From: Variovorax terrae
GTDB lineage: Bacteria > Pseudomonadota > Gammaproteobacteria > Burkholderiales > Burkholderiaceae_C
DNA length: 64,000 nucleotides
Direction of reading: 5' to 3'
NCBI RefSeq assembly: GCF_022809125.1
Contig: NZ_JALGBI010000002.1
Location: forward strand, 567,685 to 631,684
Position 1 is the first letter of the stretch. Each line of letters opens with the position of its first letter. Shown here piece after piece: positions 16,124-25,241 of the stretch. The notes under the pieces are model-generated. The model made no database searches. It saw only the letters and a program-made list of their open reading frames with translations, and was not told the origin of the DNA. A program made the translations under genes and the position numbers.

Positions 16124-17218
16124 ATGTTGAAGTCTCTGGCGCCCCTGTGGGCGCTGCCTTGGCTGGCCTGGTGCTGTGCCGGCCAGGCCCAGACCGTGGC
16201 GCCGCCTGCGCCCCCCGCCGAACTGCGCATCAGCGCCGCCCAGAGCCAGGCCCTGGGCATCGCCCTGGTGCCCGCCAAGGCGGTGCAGAACCTGGTGGTG
16301 GCGGCCACCGGCCGCGTGCAGCCGGCCCTGGGCGCGCAATCCGCCGTCGCCGCCCCGTTTGCCGGCGCGGTGTCGCGCCTGCTGGTGGCGCCCGGCAGCG
16401 CCGTGCGGGCCGGCCAGGCCCTGGCCCACTTCAACAGCCCGGACTGGTTTGAAGCCCGGCGCGCCCAGGCCGAGGCGCGCGCCCAGGCCGATCTGGCCGA
16501 AGGCACGCTGCGCCGCGATGCCGCCCTGTACGAGGAAGGCATCATTCCCGCGGCCCGCTGGCGCGCCGCGCAGGCGCGCGTGCAGGAAACCCGCGCCGCG
16601 CTGCTGGCGCGCACCCAGGTGTTGCAGGGCAGCGGCATCCAGGCCGCAGCGCAGGCCCAGCCCGTGCTGGTGGCGCCGGCCGCCGGCACCGTGATCGAAG
16701 TCAATGCTGTGGCCGGCCAGCGTTTCGCGGCCGGCGACACCCTGTTCCGGCTGGCCCAGGGCCAGCAGCTCGAGGTGGAAGCCCTGCTGCCGGCCACCGC
16801 GGCGCTGCCGCGTGCCGGCGACGCCGCGCTCATGCCGACCCACGAGGCCGCCGGCACGGTGCTGGCCGTGGTGCCCGCGCTCGACGGCTCGGCCACGCAG
16901 CGCGTGCGCATCGGCGTGACCCAGGCCGGCCGGCTGCAGGCCGGCCAGTCGGTGCCGCTGCAGCTGCGCCTTGCCGCGCCGTCCCAGGCGCTGCCCGCGG
17001 GCCAGGCCCTGGTGCAGGTGCCGGCGCGCGCGGTGTTCCAGTGGCGCAACCAGCCGGCCGTGTTCGTGGCCTCGGGCGACACGGTGCGCCCGGTGGCCGT
17101 GCGGCCCTGGTCGGCGGATGACGACACGGCAGTGGTGCAAGGCGCCCTGGGCGCCGGCAGCCGCGTCGTGGCGACCGGCATCGCGGCCCTCAAGGGCCTG
17201 CTGCAGGGAGAGCCATGA
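16124..17218 (+). CDS. RND efflux periplasmic adaptor subunit (CzcB/CusB family)
   Basis: 364-residue membrane-fusion protein linking the inner-membrane pump to the outer-membrane channel. The signal peptide is LPWLAWCCAGQAQT. The sequence then has a beta-barrel/lipoyl half-motif (VAAPFAGAVSRLLVAPGSAVRAG), an alpha-hairpin (EARRAQAEARAQADLAEG to ARVQETRAALLARTQVL), the second lipoyl half (VLVAPAAGTVIEVNAVAGQRF), and a C-terminal membrane-proximal domain. It lacks the long His-rich N-terminus of CzcB and has few Met, so the metal cannot be assigned. It overlaps the pump gene by 4 bp. Confidence 0.92.
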   Translation: MLKSLAPLWALPWLAWCCAGQAQTVAPPAPPAELRISAAQSQALGIALVPAKAVQNLVVAATGRVQPALGAQSAVAAPFAGAVSRLLVAPGSAVRAGQALAHFNSPDWFEARRAQAEARAQADLAEGTLRRDAALYEEGIIPAARWRAAQARVQETRAALLARTQVLQGSGIQAAAQAQPVLVAPAAGTVIEVNAVAGQRFAAGDTLFRLAQGQQLEVEALLPATAALPRAGDAALMPTHEAAGTVLAVVPALDGSATQRVRIGVTQAGRLQAGQSVPLQLRLAAPSQALPAGQALVQVPARAVFQWRNQPAVFVASGDTVRPVAVRPWSADDDTAVVQGALGAGSRVVATGIAALKGLLQGEP

Positions 17219-20200
17219 TGCTGAACCGATGGATGGAGGCCAGCCTGCGCCAGCGCTGGCTGGTGCTGGCGCTCGCCCTGGCGGCGGCCGTGATGGGCGC
17301 GCTGGCCTACCTGCAACTGCCGATCGACGCGTTTCCCGACATCTCGCCGACCCAGGTCAAGGTGATCCTCAAGGTGCCGGGCATGACGCCGGAAGAGGTG
17401 GAGCAGCGGGTGGCCACGCCGATCGAGATCGAGATGCTGGGCATCCCGCACAAGCGCATGGTGCGCTCCATGGCCAAGTACGGCATCGTCGACGTGACCA
17501 TCGATTTCGACGAGGGCACCGATGTCTACTGGGCGCGCCAGCAGGTCAGCGAGCGGCTGGCCGGCGTGATGCGCGAGTTGCCGCCCAGCGCCGCGGGCGG
17601 GCTCGCGCCCATCGCCACGCCGCTCAGCGAGATGTTCATGTTCACGCTGGAGGGCGAGGGCCATTCGCTGGCCGAGCGCCGCCGCGTGCTCGACTGGGTG
17701 ATCCGGCCCGCTTTGCGCACCCTGCCGGGCGTGGCCGAGGTCAACGCGCTGGGTGGCGAGGTGCGCAGCTACGAGGTCATTCCCGACCCGCAGCGCCTGG
17801 CCGGCCGTGGCGTCACGCTGGCCGAGCTGCGCCAGGCCCTGCTGGCGAACGCGCGCAACGACGGTGCCGGCCGCCTGGACAGCGGCGAGGAGGCGCTGGC
17901 GGTGCGCGTCGAGGGCGGCATCCTCGGCACGCAGGACGCGGCGCAGATCGTGGTGGCGCAGCGCGAGGGGCGTGTCGTCACCGTGGGCGATGTCGCCACC
18001 GTGCGCCTGGGCGCGGCCACGCGCTATGGCGCGGTGACGCGCAACGGCACCGGCGAGACCGTGCAGGGCCTGGTGCTGGGGCTGCGCGGCGCCAACGCGC
18101 GCGAGGTGGTCGCAGCGGTCGGGCAGCGCCTGGCCGAGCTGCAGCCGCAGCTGCCCCCGGGCCTGCGCATCGAGGTGTTCTACAACCGCGGCGACCTCGT
18201 GGAGCGGGCCGCAGGCACGGTGCTGCGCGCCCTGCTGGAGGCCTGCGCGCTGGTGGTCGTGATGCTGTACCTGTTCCTGGGCGGGCTGCGGCCGGCCCTG
18301 GTGGTGGCGGTGACGCTGCCGCTGACCCTGCTGGTCACGTTCTTCCTGATGGGCCGGGTGGGGCTGACGGCCAACCTGATGAGCCTGGGCGGCCTGGTGG
18401 TGGCGATCGGCATGCTGGTCGACGCCGCCGTGGTGGTGGTGGAGAACGTGGAGGCGCGGCTGGCCCAGGAGGCGCAGGCCGTCGCGGGCCCGGTGCCGCG
18501 CGCCCGGCTGCTGGCCCTGGTGGGCGAGGCGGTGCGCGAGGTGGCCGTGCCGGTGCTGTCGGGCGTGGCCATCATCGCCATCGTGTTCCTGCCGCTGCTG
18601 TCGCTGCAGGGGCTGGAGGGCAAGCTGTTCGCGCCGGTGGCGCAGACCATCGTGCTGGCGCTGGCGGTCTCGGCCGTGGTGGCCTTTGCCGTGGTGCCGC
18701 CGCTGTGCGCCGTGCTGCTCAAGGCTCACGGCGCCGAGCCGCCGTGGCTGATCCGCTGGCTGCAGCGCGGTTTTGCGCGGCTGCAGCAGGCCAGCTTCGC
18801 GCACCCGCGGCCGGTGTTCGGCGCCGCGGGGCTGCTGCTGGCCGCGGCCGCCGTGCTGTATGCGCTGACCGGCAAGACCTTCATGCCGACGCTGGACGAG
18901 GGCGACCTGATCGTGCAGCTGCAGAAGCTACCCTCGATCTCGCTGGGCGCTTCCACCACGCTCGACACCCGGGTGCAGCAGGCCCTGCTGGCCGGCGTGC
19001 CGCAGGTGCGCTCGGTGGTGGCGCGTGCCGGTGCCGACGATCTGGGGCTGGACCCGATGGGCTTCAACGAGACCGACACCTTCCTGGTGCTCAGGCCCAA
19101 GGAGGAATGGGGCGGCAGCAAGGAGGACATCATGGACGGTGTGCGGCGCGTCATGGCGCAGTTCCCCGGCGTGGCGTACAGCTTCACGCAGCCGATCGAG
19201 ATGCGGGTCTCGGAAATGCTGACCGGCAGCCGCGGCGACGTGGCGCTCAAGCTGTTCGGCAACGACCTGCACCAGATCGACCAGGCCGCGCAGCAGGTGG
19301 CCGCGCGCCTGCGGCAGCTGCGCGGCGCCAGCGAGGTGATCGCGCCGCGCAACGAGGGCATGCAGTACCTGTCGCTGCGGGTGGACCGGCTGGCCGCGGG
19401 CCAGGCCGGCTTCAGCGCCGACCAGCTGCAGGAGACGCTGCGCAACCAGATCGAGGGCGAGACCCTGAGCCTGATCGCCGAGGGCGTGGTGCGCACGCCG
19501 CTGGTGCTGCGCGGCAGCGAGCAGGTGCGCGAGGCGCCGCAGAACCTGGGCGCGCTGGTGGTGCGCTCGCCAGCGGGCCAGAGCTGGCCGCTGTCCAGCC
19601 TGGCGCAGTTGCGCCAGACCGAGGGGCCGGTGCGCATCGACCACGAGAACGGCAGCCGCTTCGCCGTGATCCAGATCAACGTCGAGGGGCGCGACCTGGC
19701 GGGGTTCGTCGAGGAGGCCCAGGCCGCCGTGGCCACGCTGGGCCTGGCCCGCGAGATCCGGCTCCAGTGGGGCGGCCAGTTCGAGAACCAGCAGCGCGCC
19801 GCCGCGCGGCTGGCGCTGGTGGTGCCGGTGGCGCTGGCGGCGATCTACGCGCTGCTGTTCCTCACCTTCCGCTCGGCGCGCCAGGCCGCGCTGGTGTTCG
19901 CCAACATCCCGTTCGCGCTGGTCGGCGGCATCGCCGCGCTCAAGCTTTCGGGCGAGTACCTGTCGGTGCCGGCCTCGGTGGGTTTCATTGCGCTGCTGGG
20001 CATCGCGGTGCTCAACGGGCTGGTGCTGGTGTCGTACTTCAACCAGTTGCTGCAGCAGGGCGAGCCCATGCACCGCGTGGTACGCGAAGGCGCCCGGCGC
20101 CGGCTGCGGCCGGTGCTCATGACGGCCGGTATCACGGCCCTGGGGCTGATTCCGCTGCTGTTCGCCAGCGGGCCGGGCTCGGAGATCCAGCGGCCGCTGG

Positions 20201-20340
20201 CCATCGTGGTGTGCGGCGGGCTGGTGACCTCGACGGTGCTCACCCTGCTGCTGCTGCCCATGCTGTTCGAGCGATTCGGGCGGCCGCCACCAGACCGTGA
20301 CCATTCGCTCCCCGTCGATTCCCAGGAGGTGCAGGCATGA
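17215..20340 (+). CDS. Heavy-metal efflux RND transporter, CzcA/CusA family
   Basis: 1041-residue inner-membrane proton/metal antiporter of the HME-RND family. TM1 is followed by LPIDAFPDISPTQVKV and PGMTPEEVEQRVATPIE, the family signature. The periplasmic domains contain SRGDVALKLFG. TM4 reads GLVVAIGMLVDAAVVVVEN: the Asp and Glu needed for proton relay are present, but the extra upstream Asp of CzcA (DFG...D) is absent, which resembles the CusA pattern. The second half repeats the fold (LPLLSLQGLEGKLFAPVAQT; VSYFNQLLQQGEPM; RLRPVLMTA). It is coupled by 4-bp overlaps to the adaptor and to the channel gene. Substrate: a divalent or monovalent heavy metal. Confidence 0.93.
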   Translation: MMLNRWMEASLRQRWLVLALALAAAVMGALAYLQLPIDAFPDISPTQVKVILKVPGMTPEEVEQRVATPIEIEMLGIPHKRMVRSMAKYGIVDVTIDFDEGTDVYWARQQVSERLAGVMRELPPSAAGGLAPIATPLSEMFMFTLEGEGHSLAERRRVLDWVIRPALRTLPGVAEVNALGGEVRSYEVIPDPQRLAGRGVTLAELRQALLANARNDGAGRLDSGEEALAVRVEGGILGTQDAAQIVVAQREGRVVTVGDVATVRLGAATRYGAVTRNGTGETVQGLVLGLRGANAREVVAAVGQRLAELQPQLPPGLRIEVFYNRGDLVERAAGTVLRALLEACALVVVMLYLFLGGLRPALVVAVTLPLTLLVTFFLMGRVGLTANLMSLGGLVVAIGMLVDAAVVVVENVEARLAQEAQAVAGPVPRARLLALVGEAVREVAVPVLSGVAIIAIVFLPLLSLQGLEGKLFAPVAQTIVLALAVSAVVAFAVVPPLCAVLLKAHGAEPPWLIRWLQRGFARLQQASFAHPRPVFGAAGLLLAAAAVLYALTGKTFMPTLDEGDLIVQLQKLPSISLGASTTLDTRVQQALLAGVPQVRSVVARAGADDLGLDPMGFNETDTFLVLRPKEEWGGSKEDIMDGVRRVMAQFPGVAYSFTQPIEMRVSEMLTGSRGDVALKLFGNDLHQIDQAAQQVAARLRQLRGASEVIAPRNEGMQYLSLRVDRLAAGQAGFSADQLQETLRNQIEGETLSLIAEGVVRTPLVLRGSEQVREAPQNLGALVVRSPAGQSWPLSSLAQLRQTEGPVRIDHENGSRFAVIQINVEGRDLAGFVEEAQAAVATLGLAREIRLQWGGQFENQQRAAARLALVVPVALAAIYALLFLTFRSARQAALVFANIPFALVGGIAALKLSGEYLSVPASVGFIALLGIAVLNGLVLVSYFNQLLQQGEPMHRVVREGARRRLRPVLMTAGITALGLIPLLFASGPGSEIQRPLAIVVCGGLVTSTVLTLLLLPMLFERFGRPPPDRDHSLPVDSQEVQA

Positions 20341-21602
20341 ACACGCTGTTTGTCATGCGCCGTGCTGTGGCGGCGGTTGTGGCCTGGCATGCGGCTCAGG
20401 CCTGGGCCCAGGCGGGGCTGCCCGACGAAGCCGCGGTGCGCCAGGCGCTGGAGAACCATCCGGCGATCGCCAGCGCCGATGCCGAGCGCGCGTCGCAATC
20501 GGCCCATGCCGACGCCCTGCAGCGCGGGCCGCACGAGTTCGTGCTGCGGGCCACGCCGCAGCGGCGCATCGTGCGCAATCCGCAGGAGCGCTTCACCGAA
20601 GGCCAACTGATGATCGAGCGCCCGCTGCGCCTGGGCGGCAAGGCCGCCGCCGATGCCGCGCTGGCCGAGGCCACGCGCGCGCAGGCCGGGGTGGCGCTGG
20701 AAGATGCGCGCCATGAGCTGGCACGCGAGCTGCTGCAGCAGTGGTTCGCGGCGCTGCGCCTGCGCATCGAGTGGCAGGCCCAGTTGCGCGCGCAGTCCCA
20801 GGCGCAGGCGCTGGCGGCCGCCGTGGAGGCCCGGGTGAAGCAGGGCGATGCGGCGGCGCTGGACCTCGCACTGGCGCGCGCCGACCTGGAGCGTGCACGC
20901 GCGGCCGGCCTGGCGGCGGCTGCGGCGGCCCGGGCCGGCGAGGCCGCCCTGCAGGGCCAGTTCCCGGGGTTGCGGTTGCCGCCGCCGGACGCTGCGCCGG
21001 GCGAGGCGCAGCGCCTGGGCGAGCTGCTGCCGCGCGAGGCGCCGGGGTCGCCGCAGGACCTGGGCCCGCGCTATGTGCAGGCGAGCCACGAACTGCGGCT
21101 GGCCCGCGCGGACTACGAGCGGCTGCAGCAGCAGGCCGTGCGCACCGGCCTGGAGCGCCGTCCCGATCCCACGGTCGGCGCCTTCATGTCGCTCGAGCGC
21201 GCCGGCGCGGAGCGCGTGATCGGCGTCAGCCTGTCGATTCCGCTGGGCGGCGGCTACCGGGACGCGCAGGCGGCGGCGGCCGAGGCCGATGCGCGCGCCG
21301 CCCAGGCGCGCCACCAGCGCGTGGAGCGCAAGGTGCAGGCCGAGTTCGAGTCCCTGTGGGCGACGCTGCAGGGTGGGCTGGAGTCCGCCCGGGCGCTGCA
21401 GGAGGCCAGCCGCCAGCAGCAGGCCGCGCTGGCCCGCATGACGCGCGCCTATGCACTGGGCGAGGCCGGGGTGGCCGAGCTGCTGGCGGCGCAGCGTGCC
21501 GGCGATGACACCCGCCGGCAGGCGGATGTGGCCACGGTGGAGGCGCTGCACGCGTACCACCGGCTGCAGCTCGACCTGCACCGGTTGTGGGATTTCGACT
21601 AG
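20337..21602 (+). CDS. TolC family outer-membrane efflux protein (CzcC-like)
   Basis: 421-residue outer-membrane channel of the tripartite metal pump. The signal peptide ends near AQAWAQ. Long Ala/Arg/Glu-rich coiled-coil helices characteristic of the OEP fold run in two repeats: AALAEATRAQAGVALEDARHEL to QAQALAAAVEARVKQGDAAAL, and ADYERLQQQAVRTGLERRPDPTVGAF to QRVERKVQAEFESLW (segments abridged). RPDPTVGAFMSLER and GVSLSIPLGGGYRDAQ are typical CzcC pieces. It is the last gene of the operon, ending 7 bp before the convergent sulP stop, so no terminator fits between them. Confidence 0.9.
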   Translation: MNTLFVMRRAVAAVVAWHAAQAWAQAGLPDEAAVRQALENHPAIASADAERASQSAHADALQRGPHEFVLRATPQRRIVRNPQERFTEGQLMIERPLRLGGKAAADAALAEATRAQAGVALEDARHELARELLQQWFAALRLRIEWQAQLRAQSQAQALAAAVEARVKQGDAAALDLALARADLERARAAGLAAAAAARAGEAALQGQFPGLRLPPPDAAPGEAQRLGELLPREAPGSPQDLGPRYVQASHELRLARADYERLQQQAVRTGLERRPDPTVGAFMSLERAGAERVIGVSLSIPLGGGYRDAQAAAAEADARAAQARHQRVERKVQAEFESLWATLQGGLESARALQEASRQQQAALARMTRAYALGEAGVAELLAAQRAGDDTRRQADVATVEALHAYHRLQLDLHRLWDFD

Positions 21603-21609
21603 GCCCGGC

Positions 21610-23253
21610 TCAGGCCGGCTGCGCCGCCAGCCTGGCGGCGAAGCCGGTGCGCTCCATCAGCGAGCGCGGCTGTTCGTTGAGGTGCAGCAGGTGCAGGGTG
21701 CCGCCGTGCTGGTGGATCACCTTGAGCAGTTGCTCCAGCGCGTCCAGCCCGCTGGTGTCCAGCGAGATCAGCTGCGCGGCATCGAGCTCGACCCGCAGCG
21801 GCGCGGGGGAGGTTTCCACTGCCTGCACCACCGGGTCGATCTTGGCCACCGCGCCGAAGAACAGCGAGCCGTAGAGCCGGTAGGTGACGGCGCCGTCCGA
21901 GCGCGCGGTCTCGCGCACCTGGAACAGCGAGCTCATGCGCCGCACGAACAGCGCGCAAGCCAGCAGCAGGCCCACCTCCACTGCCACCGTGAGGTCGAAC
22001 ACCACCGTGAGCGCGAAGGTGCCCAGCATCAGCATGCGGTAGTGGCTCGAGTAGTGCCGGAGCCGGCCGAACGCGTGCCATTCGCCCATGTTCCAGGCCA
22101 CGAACAGCAGGATGCCCGCGAGCACCGCCAGCGGCACCGCCTTCGCCAGCGGCGCAGCCACCAGCACGATGGCCAGCAGCGCCAGCGCGTGCACCATGCC
22201 GGCCACCGGCGAACTGCCGCCCGAGCGGATGTTGGTGACGGTGCGCGCGATGGTGCCGGTGGCCGGCATGCCGCCGAAGAACGGCACCACGAAGTTGGCC
22301 ACGCCCTGGGCCATGAGCTCCTGGTTCGGGTCGTGGCGCGTGCCGGTGGTCATCTGGTCGGCCACGCGCGCGCACAGCAGCGACTCGATGGCGCCCAGCA
22401 GCGCGATGGTCAGCGTGGGGGTGACCAGCAGCTTGACGGTCTCCCACGAGAACGCGGGCAGGGCGAAGGCGGGCAGGCCCTGCGGAATGCCGCCGAAGCG
22501 GCTGCCGATGGTCTCCACCGGCAGGTCGAGCGCCCAGGCCAGCAGCGTGAGCGTGGCCAGCGCCACGATCGGGCCGGGGATGCGGCCGGTGGTGCGCACC
22601 GCGCGGTGCATGCCCGGGATCGGCAGGTTGAGCGCCTGCTGCAGGCGCGACTGCTCATGCCACAGCCGCGGCCAGACGAACAGGCCGAGCAGGCAGGCCG
22701 CGCCCAGGCCCAATGCGTACAGGTTGAGGCTGTGCAGGTGCAGGGCCAGCGTGTGGATCTGCGAGAAGAAATCGGCCGGCATGTGCTGGATGTCCAGGCC
22801 CAGCAGATCCTTGAGTTGCGACAGCGCGATCAGCACCGCGATGCCGTTGGTGAAGCCGATCACGATGCTCACCGGCACGTAGCGCACCAGGGTGCCGAGC
22901 CGGAAGAAGCCCATCAGGAACAGCAGCACGCCGGCGCAGGCGGTGGCGATCAGCAGGTTGGCCAGGCCGTAGCGCTCGACGATGCCGTAGACGATCACGA
23001 TGAAGGCGCCGGCCGGTCCGCCGATCTGCACGCTGGAGCCGCCCAGGGCCGAGATCAGGAAGCCCGCGATGATCGCCGTCCACAGGCCGGCCTCGGGCTT
23101 GAGGCCCGAGGCGATGGCGAAGGCCATGGCCAGCGGCAGCGCGACGATGCCCACGGTCAGGCCGGCGCCGATGTCGCGCGCCAGCCGCTCGCGGTCGTAG
23201 CCGCTCAGCGCCTTGAGCAGCCTGGGCCGGAATTCGAAAGAAGGGGAAAACAT
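21610..23253 (-). CDS. SulP family inorganic anion transporter with STAS domain
   Basis: 547-residue SLC26/SulP permease, probably for sulfate, bicarbonate or a dicarboxylate. The start is the ATG at complement 23251-23253, with CCGGAGG 4-10 nt upstream; the longer frame to 23415 has no plausible start signals. The transmembrane core begins ARDIGAGLTVGIVALPLAMAF and includes GGSSVQIGGPAGAFIVIVYG and VANFVVPFFGGMPATGTIAR. The C-terminal STAS domain (about 435-540) contains IDPVVQAVETSP and LDAAQLISLDTSGLDALEQLL, with the Ser/Thr region conserved in anti-sigma-antagonist folds. The leader can fold so as to bury the ribosome-binding site. Confidence 0.92.
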   Translation of the reverse strand: MFSPSFEFRPRLLKALSGYDRERLARDIGAGLTVGIVALPLAMAFAIASGLKPEAGLWTAIIAGFLISALGGSSVQIGGPAGAFIVIVYGIVERYGLANLLIATACAGVLLFLMGFFRLGTLVRYVPVSIVIGFTNGIAVLIALSQLKDLLGLDIQHMPADFFSQIHTLALHLHSLNLYALGLGAACLLGLFVWPRLWHEQSRLQQALNLPIPGMHRAVRTTGRIPGPIVALATLTLLAWALDLPVETIGSRFGGIPQGLPAFALPAFSWETVKLLVTPTLTIALLGAIESLLCARVADQMTTGTRHDPNQELMAQGVANFVVPFFGGMPATGTIARTVTNIRSGGSSPVAGMVHALALLAIVLVAAPLAKAVPLAVLAGILLFVAWNMGEWHAFGRLRHYSSHYRMLMLGTFALTVVFDLTVAVEVGLLLACALFVRRMSSLFQVRETARSDGAVTYRLYGSLFFGAVAKIDPVVQAVETSPAPLRVELDAAQLISLDTSGLDALEQLLKVIHQHGGTLHLLHLNEQPRSLMERTGFAARLAAQPA

Positions 23254-23257
23254 GAAA

Positions 23258-23305
23258 CCTCCGGGGTTGAACTGAACAGAAAACGGTTCAGTGCAGCTCC
23301 GGAGG
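23258..23305 (-). promoter_or_regulatory. Hairpin sequestering the sulP ribosome-binding site
   Basis: Read on the minus strand the leader is CCTCCGG, 7 nt, ACTGAAC, 8-nt loop, GTTCAGT, 6 nt, CCGGAGG, then TTTC-ATG. The outer 7-bp stem pairs an anti-SD directly with the SD GGAGG, and the inner 7-bp stem is perfect. Such a structure would block initiation until opened. Confidence 0.5.
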
Positions 23306-23465
23306 CCCGCAATGGTGCAGCCGCGTGATGAACAGGCGCCGCCGCGACAACAGCAGCGGGCCGAACGGGGGGTGGTGCAAAGGCATGACTGGCTGCAGTG
23401 TACGCTTGCGCCCATGCTTGGTACAGTGGCGCTGCAGGCGCTGGAGTGGCCTGATGGAGGGCTTG

Positions 23466-25193
23466 ATGATCAGTGACGGGATGGGATGTCGGCGGTTCGT
23501 GGCCTTCCTGCTGGCGGCCTGCCTGTGCCTGCTGGCCCAGGCTGCCTCCGAGCCGGCCCCGGCCTGGCCCGGTGTGCAGGTGCCGGCCACCTACTGGGTG
23601 GACGATTCGGGCCAGCTCAGCCTGGACGAGGTGCTGCCCCGCTTTCAGCACGGCGACGCCCGGCCGGTCGACCCGGACAAGACCCTGCCCACCGGCGAAG
23701 GGCATGCCGTCTGGTACCAGCTGCAGCTGCCCGACGTGTCCAGCCCCCGGGCTGCGATCCTGACCGTGCCGCATCCGGGCATGGACGGGGTGGATCTGTA
23801 CCGCCCCGACAGTGCGGGAGGCTGGCAGGTGGAGCGCGCCGGCGACATGGTGCCGGTGGCGCGCTGGCCGGTGCGCTACCTGCACCCCGCGTTCAAGTTC
23901 GTGCTGCAGCCGGACGAAACCCGCCCCACCTACCTGCGCGTGCAGCACAGCCATCCGATCGGCGTGCGCTGGCTGCTGTGGGATGCGCACAGCTTCGACG
24001 AATCGAGCAAGCTGTGGCACATGCTGCTGGGTGGCTACGTGGGGTTCATCGTGCTGGTGGTGGTGCTCAGCTGCACCAACGCGGTGTCCTGGCGCGATCC
24101 GATTCATCTGTACTACGCGGCCTATGTGGTGGTGCTCGGCCTGGGGCAGCTCTCGCTCACGGGGCTGGCCGGCGAGTATTTCTGGCCGCACAACGCCTGG
24201 TGGAACGACATCGCCTCGGTGGTGCTGCCGATGATGGCGGCGGTGCTGGCCAGCCTGCTGCTGCGCGAGCTGGTGGCCGAGCGCGGCTCGCGCCTGCTGA
24301 CGCGCCTGCTGCTGTCGGCCGGCATCGCCGGCGCCCTGATCTCGCTGGGCTTTCTGGTGGTCGGGCGCGACCCGTTCTTCCTCCTCTCCAATATCTTCTA
24401 CCTGCTCACCTTCGTGCTCACGCTCGGCACGCTGGGCTGGTTCGCCTGGCGCCGTCCGCGCGTCGGGCTGTGGGTGCTGGCGGGCTTCCTGATGCTGATC
24501 GTGGGCTCGATGTTCTCGATCCTGCGCAATCTGAGCGTGCTGCCCATGACGTTCGCAACCCAGTTCGGAGCGCAGATCGGCGCCGCGCTGGAGATCCCGC
24601 TGCTGCTCACCGGGCTGTACTTCCGCAGCCGCGAGCGCCGCGACAACCAGGTGCGCCTGGGCGCGCTGTCGCGGGTCGACCCGCTGACCGGGGTGGCCAC
24701 CCACCGCGTGCTGGTGGAGCGGCTGGAGCACCTGCTGCAGCGGCATCACCGCGACCCGACCATCGGGGCCGTGCTGCGCGTGCGCGTGAGCAACGGCCCG
24801 GCGATCCGGCAGGAGCATGGCCTGGAAGGCGCCCAGGCCGCGCTGGTCAAGGCCGGTGCCTGCGTGGCCCGCTGCGCGTCCGAGGGCGACACCGTGGCGC
24901 GCCACCGCGATGGCGACTTCGTGCTGATCCTGGAGGGGCGCGTCACGCGTGACCAGGCCTCCGAGGTCGGGCAGAGCATCATTGCCCGGGGCCTGGCCTA
25001 CAGCCGGCGCCTGCCGCCGGGCGTGACGCTGGCCCTGCACGTGGCCTATGCCTGCGCGCCGCTGCCCGGCGACAACGCCGAGGAGCTGCTCGACAGGCTG
25101 GATGAGACGCTGGACGAAATCGCGCAGCATCCCGCCCGGGCGCTGCGCTTCGCCGGCGAGGCGGCGCAGGTCGTGATGCTGCACCGGGCCTGA
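23466..25193 (+). CDS. 7TM-DISM sensor protein with degenerate GGDEF domain
   Basis: 575 residues. The ATG at 23466 is chosen because GGAGG (23456-23460) lies 5 nt before it and the signal peptide FVAFLLAACLCLLAQA then sits at the N-terminus. A periplasmic 7TMR-DISM extracellular domain (about 30-170, with LPTGEGHAVWYQLQLP) is followed by seven TM helices (about 185-385) and a C-terminal GGDEF-like domain from about residue 402 (RVDPLTGVATHRVL). The active-site loop reads RDGDF (about 481-485) instead of GGDEF, so cyclic-di-GMP synthesis is unlikely. A receptor or regulatory role is more likely. It is divergent from sulP, with 212 bp between. Confidence 0.82.
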   Translation: MISDGMGCRRFVAFLLAACLCLLAQAASEPAPAWPGVQVPATYWVDDSGQLSLDEVLPRFQHGDARPVDPDKTLPTGEGHAVWYQLQLPDVSSPRAAILTVPHPGMDGVDLYRPDSAGGWQVERAGDMVPVARWPVRYLHPAFKFVLQPDETRPTYLRVQHSHPIGVRWLLWDAHSFDESSKLWHMLLGGYVGFIVLVVVLSCTNAVSWRDPIHLYYAAYVVVLGLGQLSLTGLAGEYFWPHNAWWNDIASVVLPMMAAVLASLLLRELVAERGSRLLTRLLLSAGIAGALISLGFLVVGRDPFFLLSNIFYLLTFVLTLGTLGWFAWRRPRVGLWVLAGFLMLIVGSMFSILRNLSVLPMTFATQFGAQIGAALEIPLLLTGLYFRSRERRDNQVRLGALSRVDPLTGVATHRVLVERLEHLLQRHHRDPTIGAVLRVRVSNGPAIRQEHGLEGAQAALVKAGACVARCASEGDTVARHRDGDFVLILEGRVTRDQASEVGQSIIARGLAYSRRLPPGVTLALHVAYACAPLPGDNAEELLDRLDETLDEIAQHPARALRFAGEAAQVVMLHRA

Positions 25194-25241
25194 AGCCCGG
25201 CCGCCGGGGCCGCCGTTCGAGGCCGACGGCGCGATGCGTTC

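Noticed and set aside
16111..18804. 897-codon minus-strand frame, and similar long antisense frames at 38419-41631, 31316-33961 and 35268-37364
   Set aside because: All lie opposite strongly supported genes, are rich in His/Gln/Arg/Ala repeats and lack motifs; they are antisense shadows.
16971..20300. 1109-codon plus-strand open frame over the RND pump
   Set aside because: It is the +1-frame shadow of the pump gene: Arg/Ala/Gly-rich, no domain, typical of very GC-rich coding DNA.
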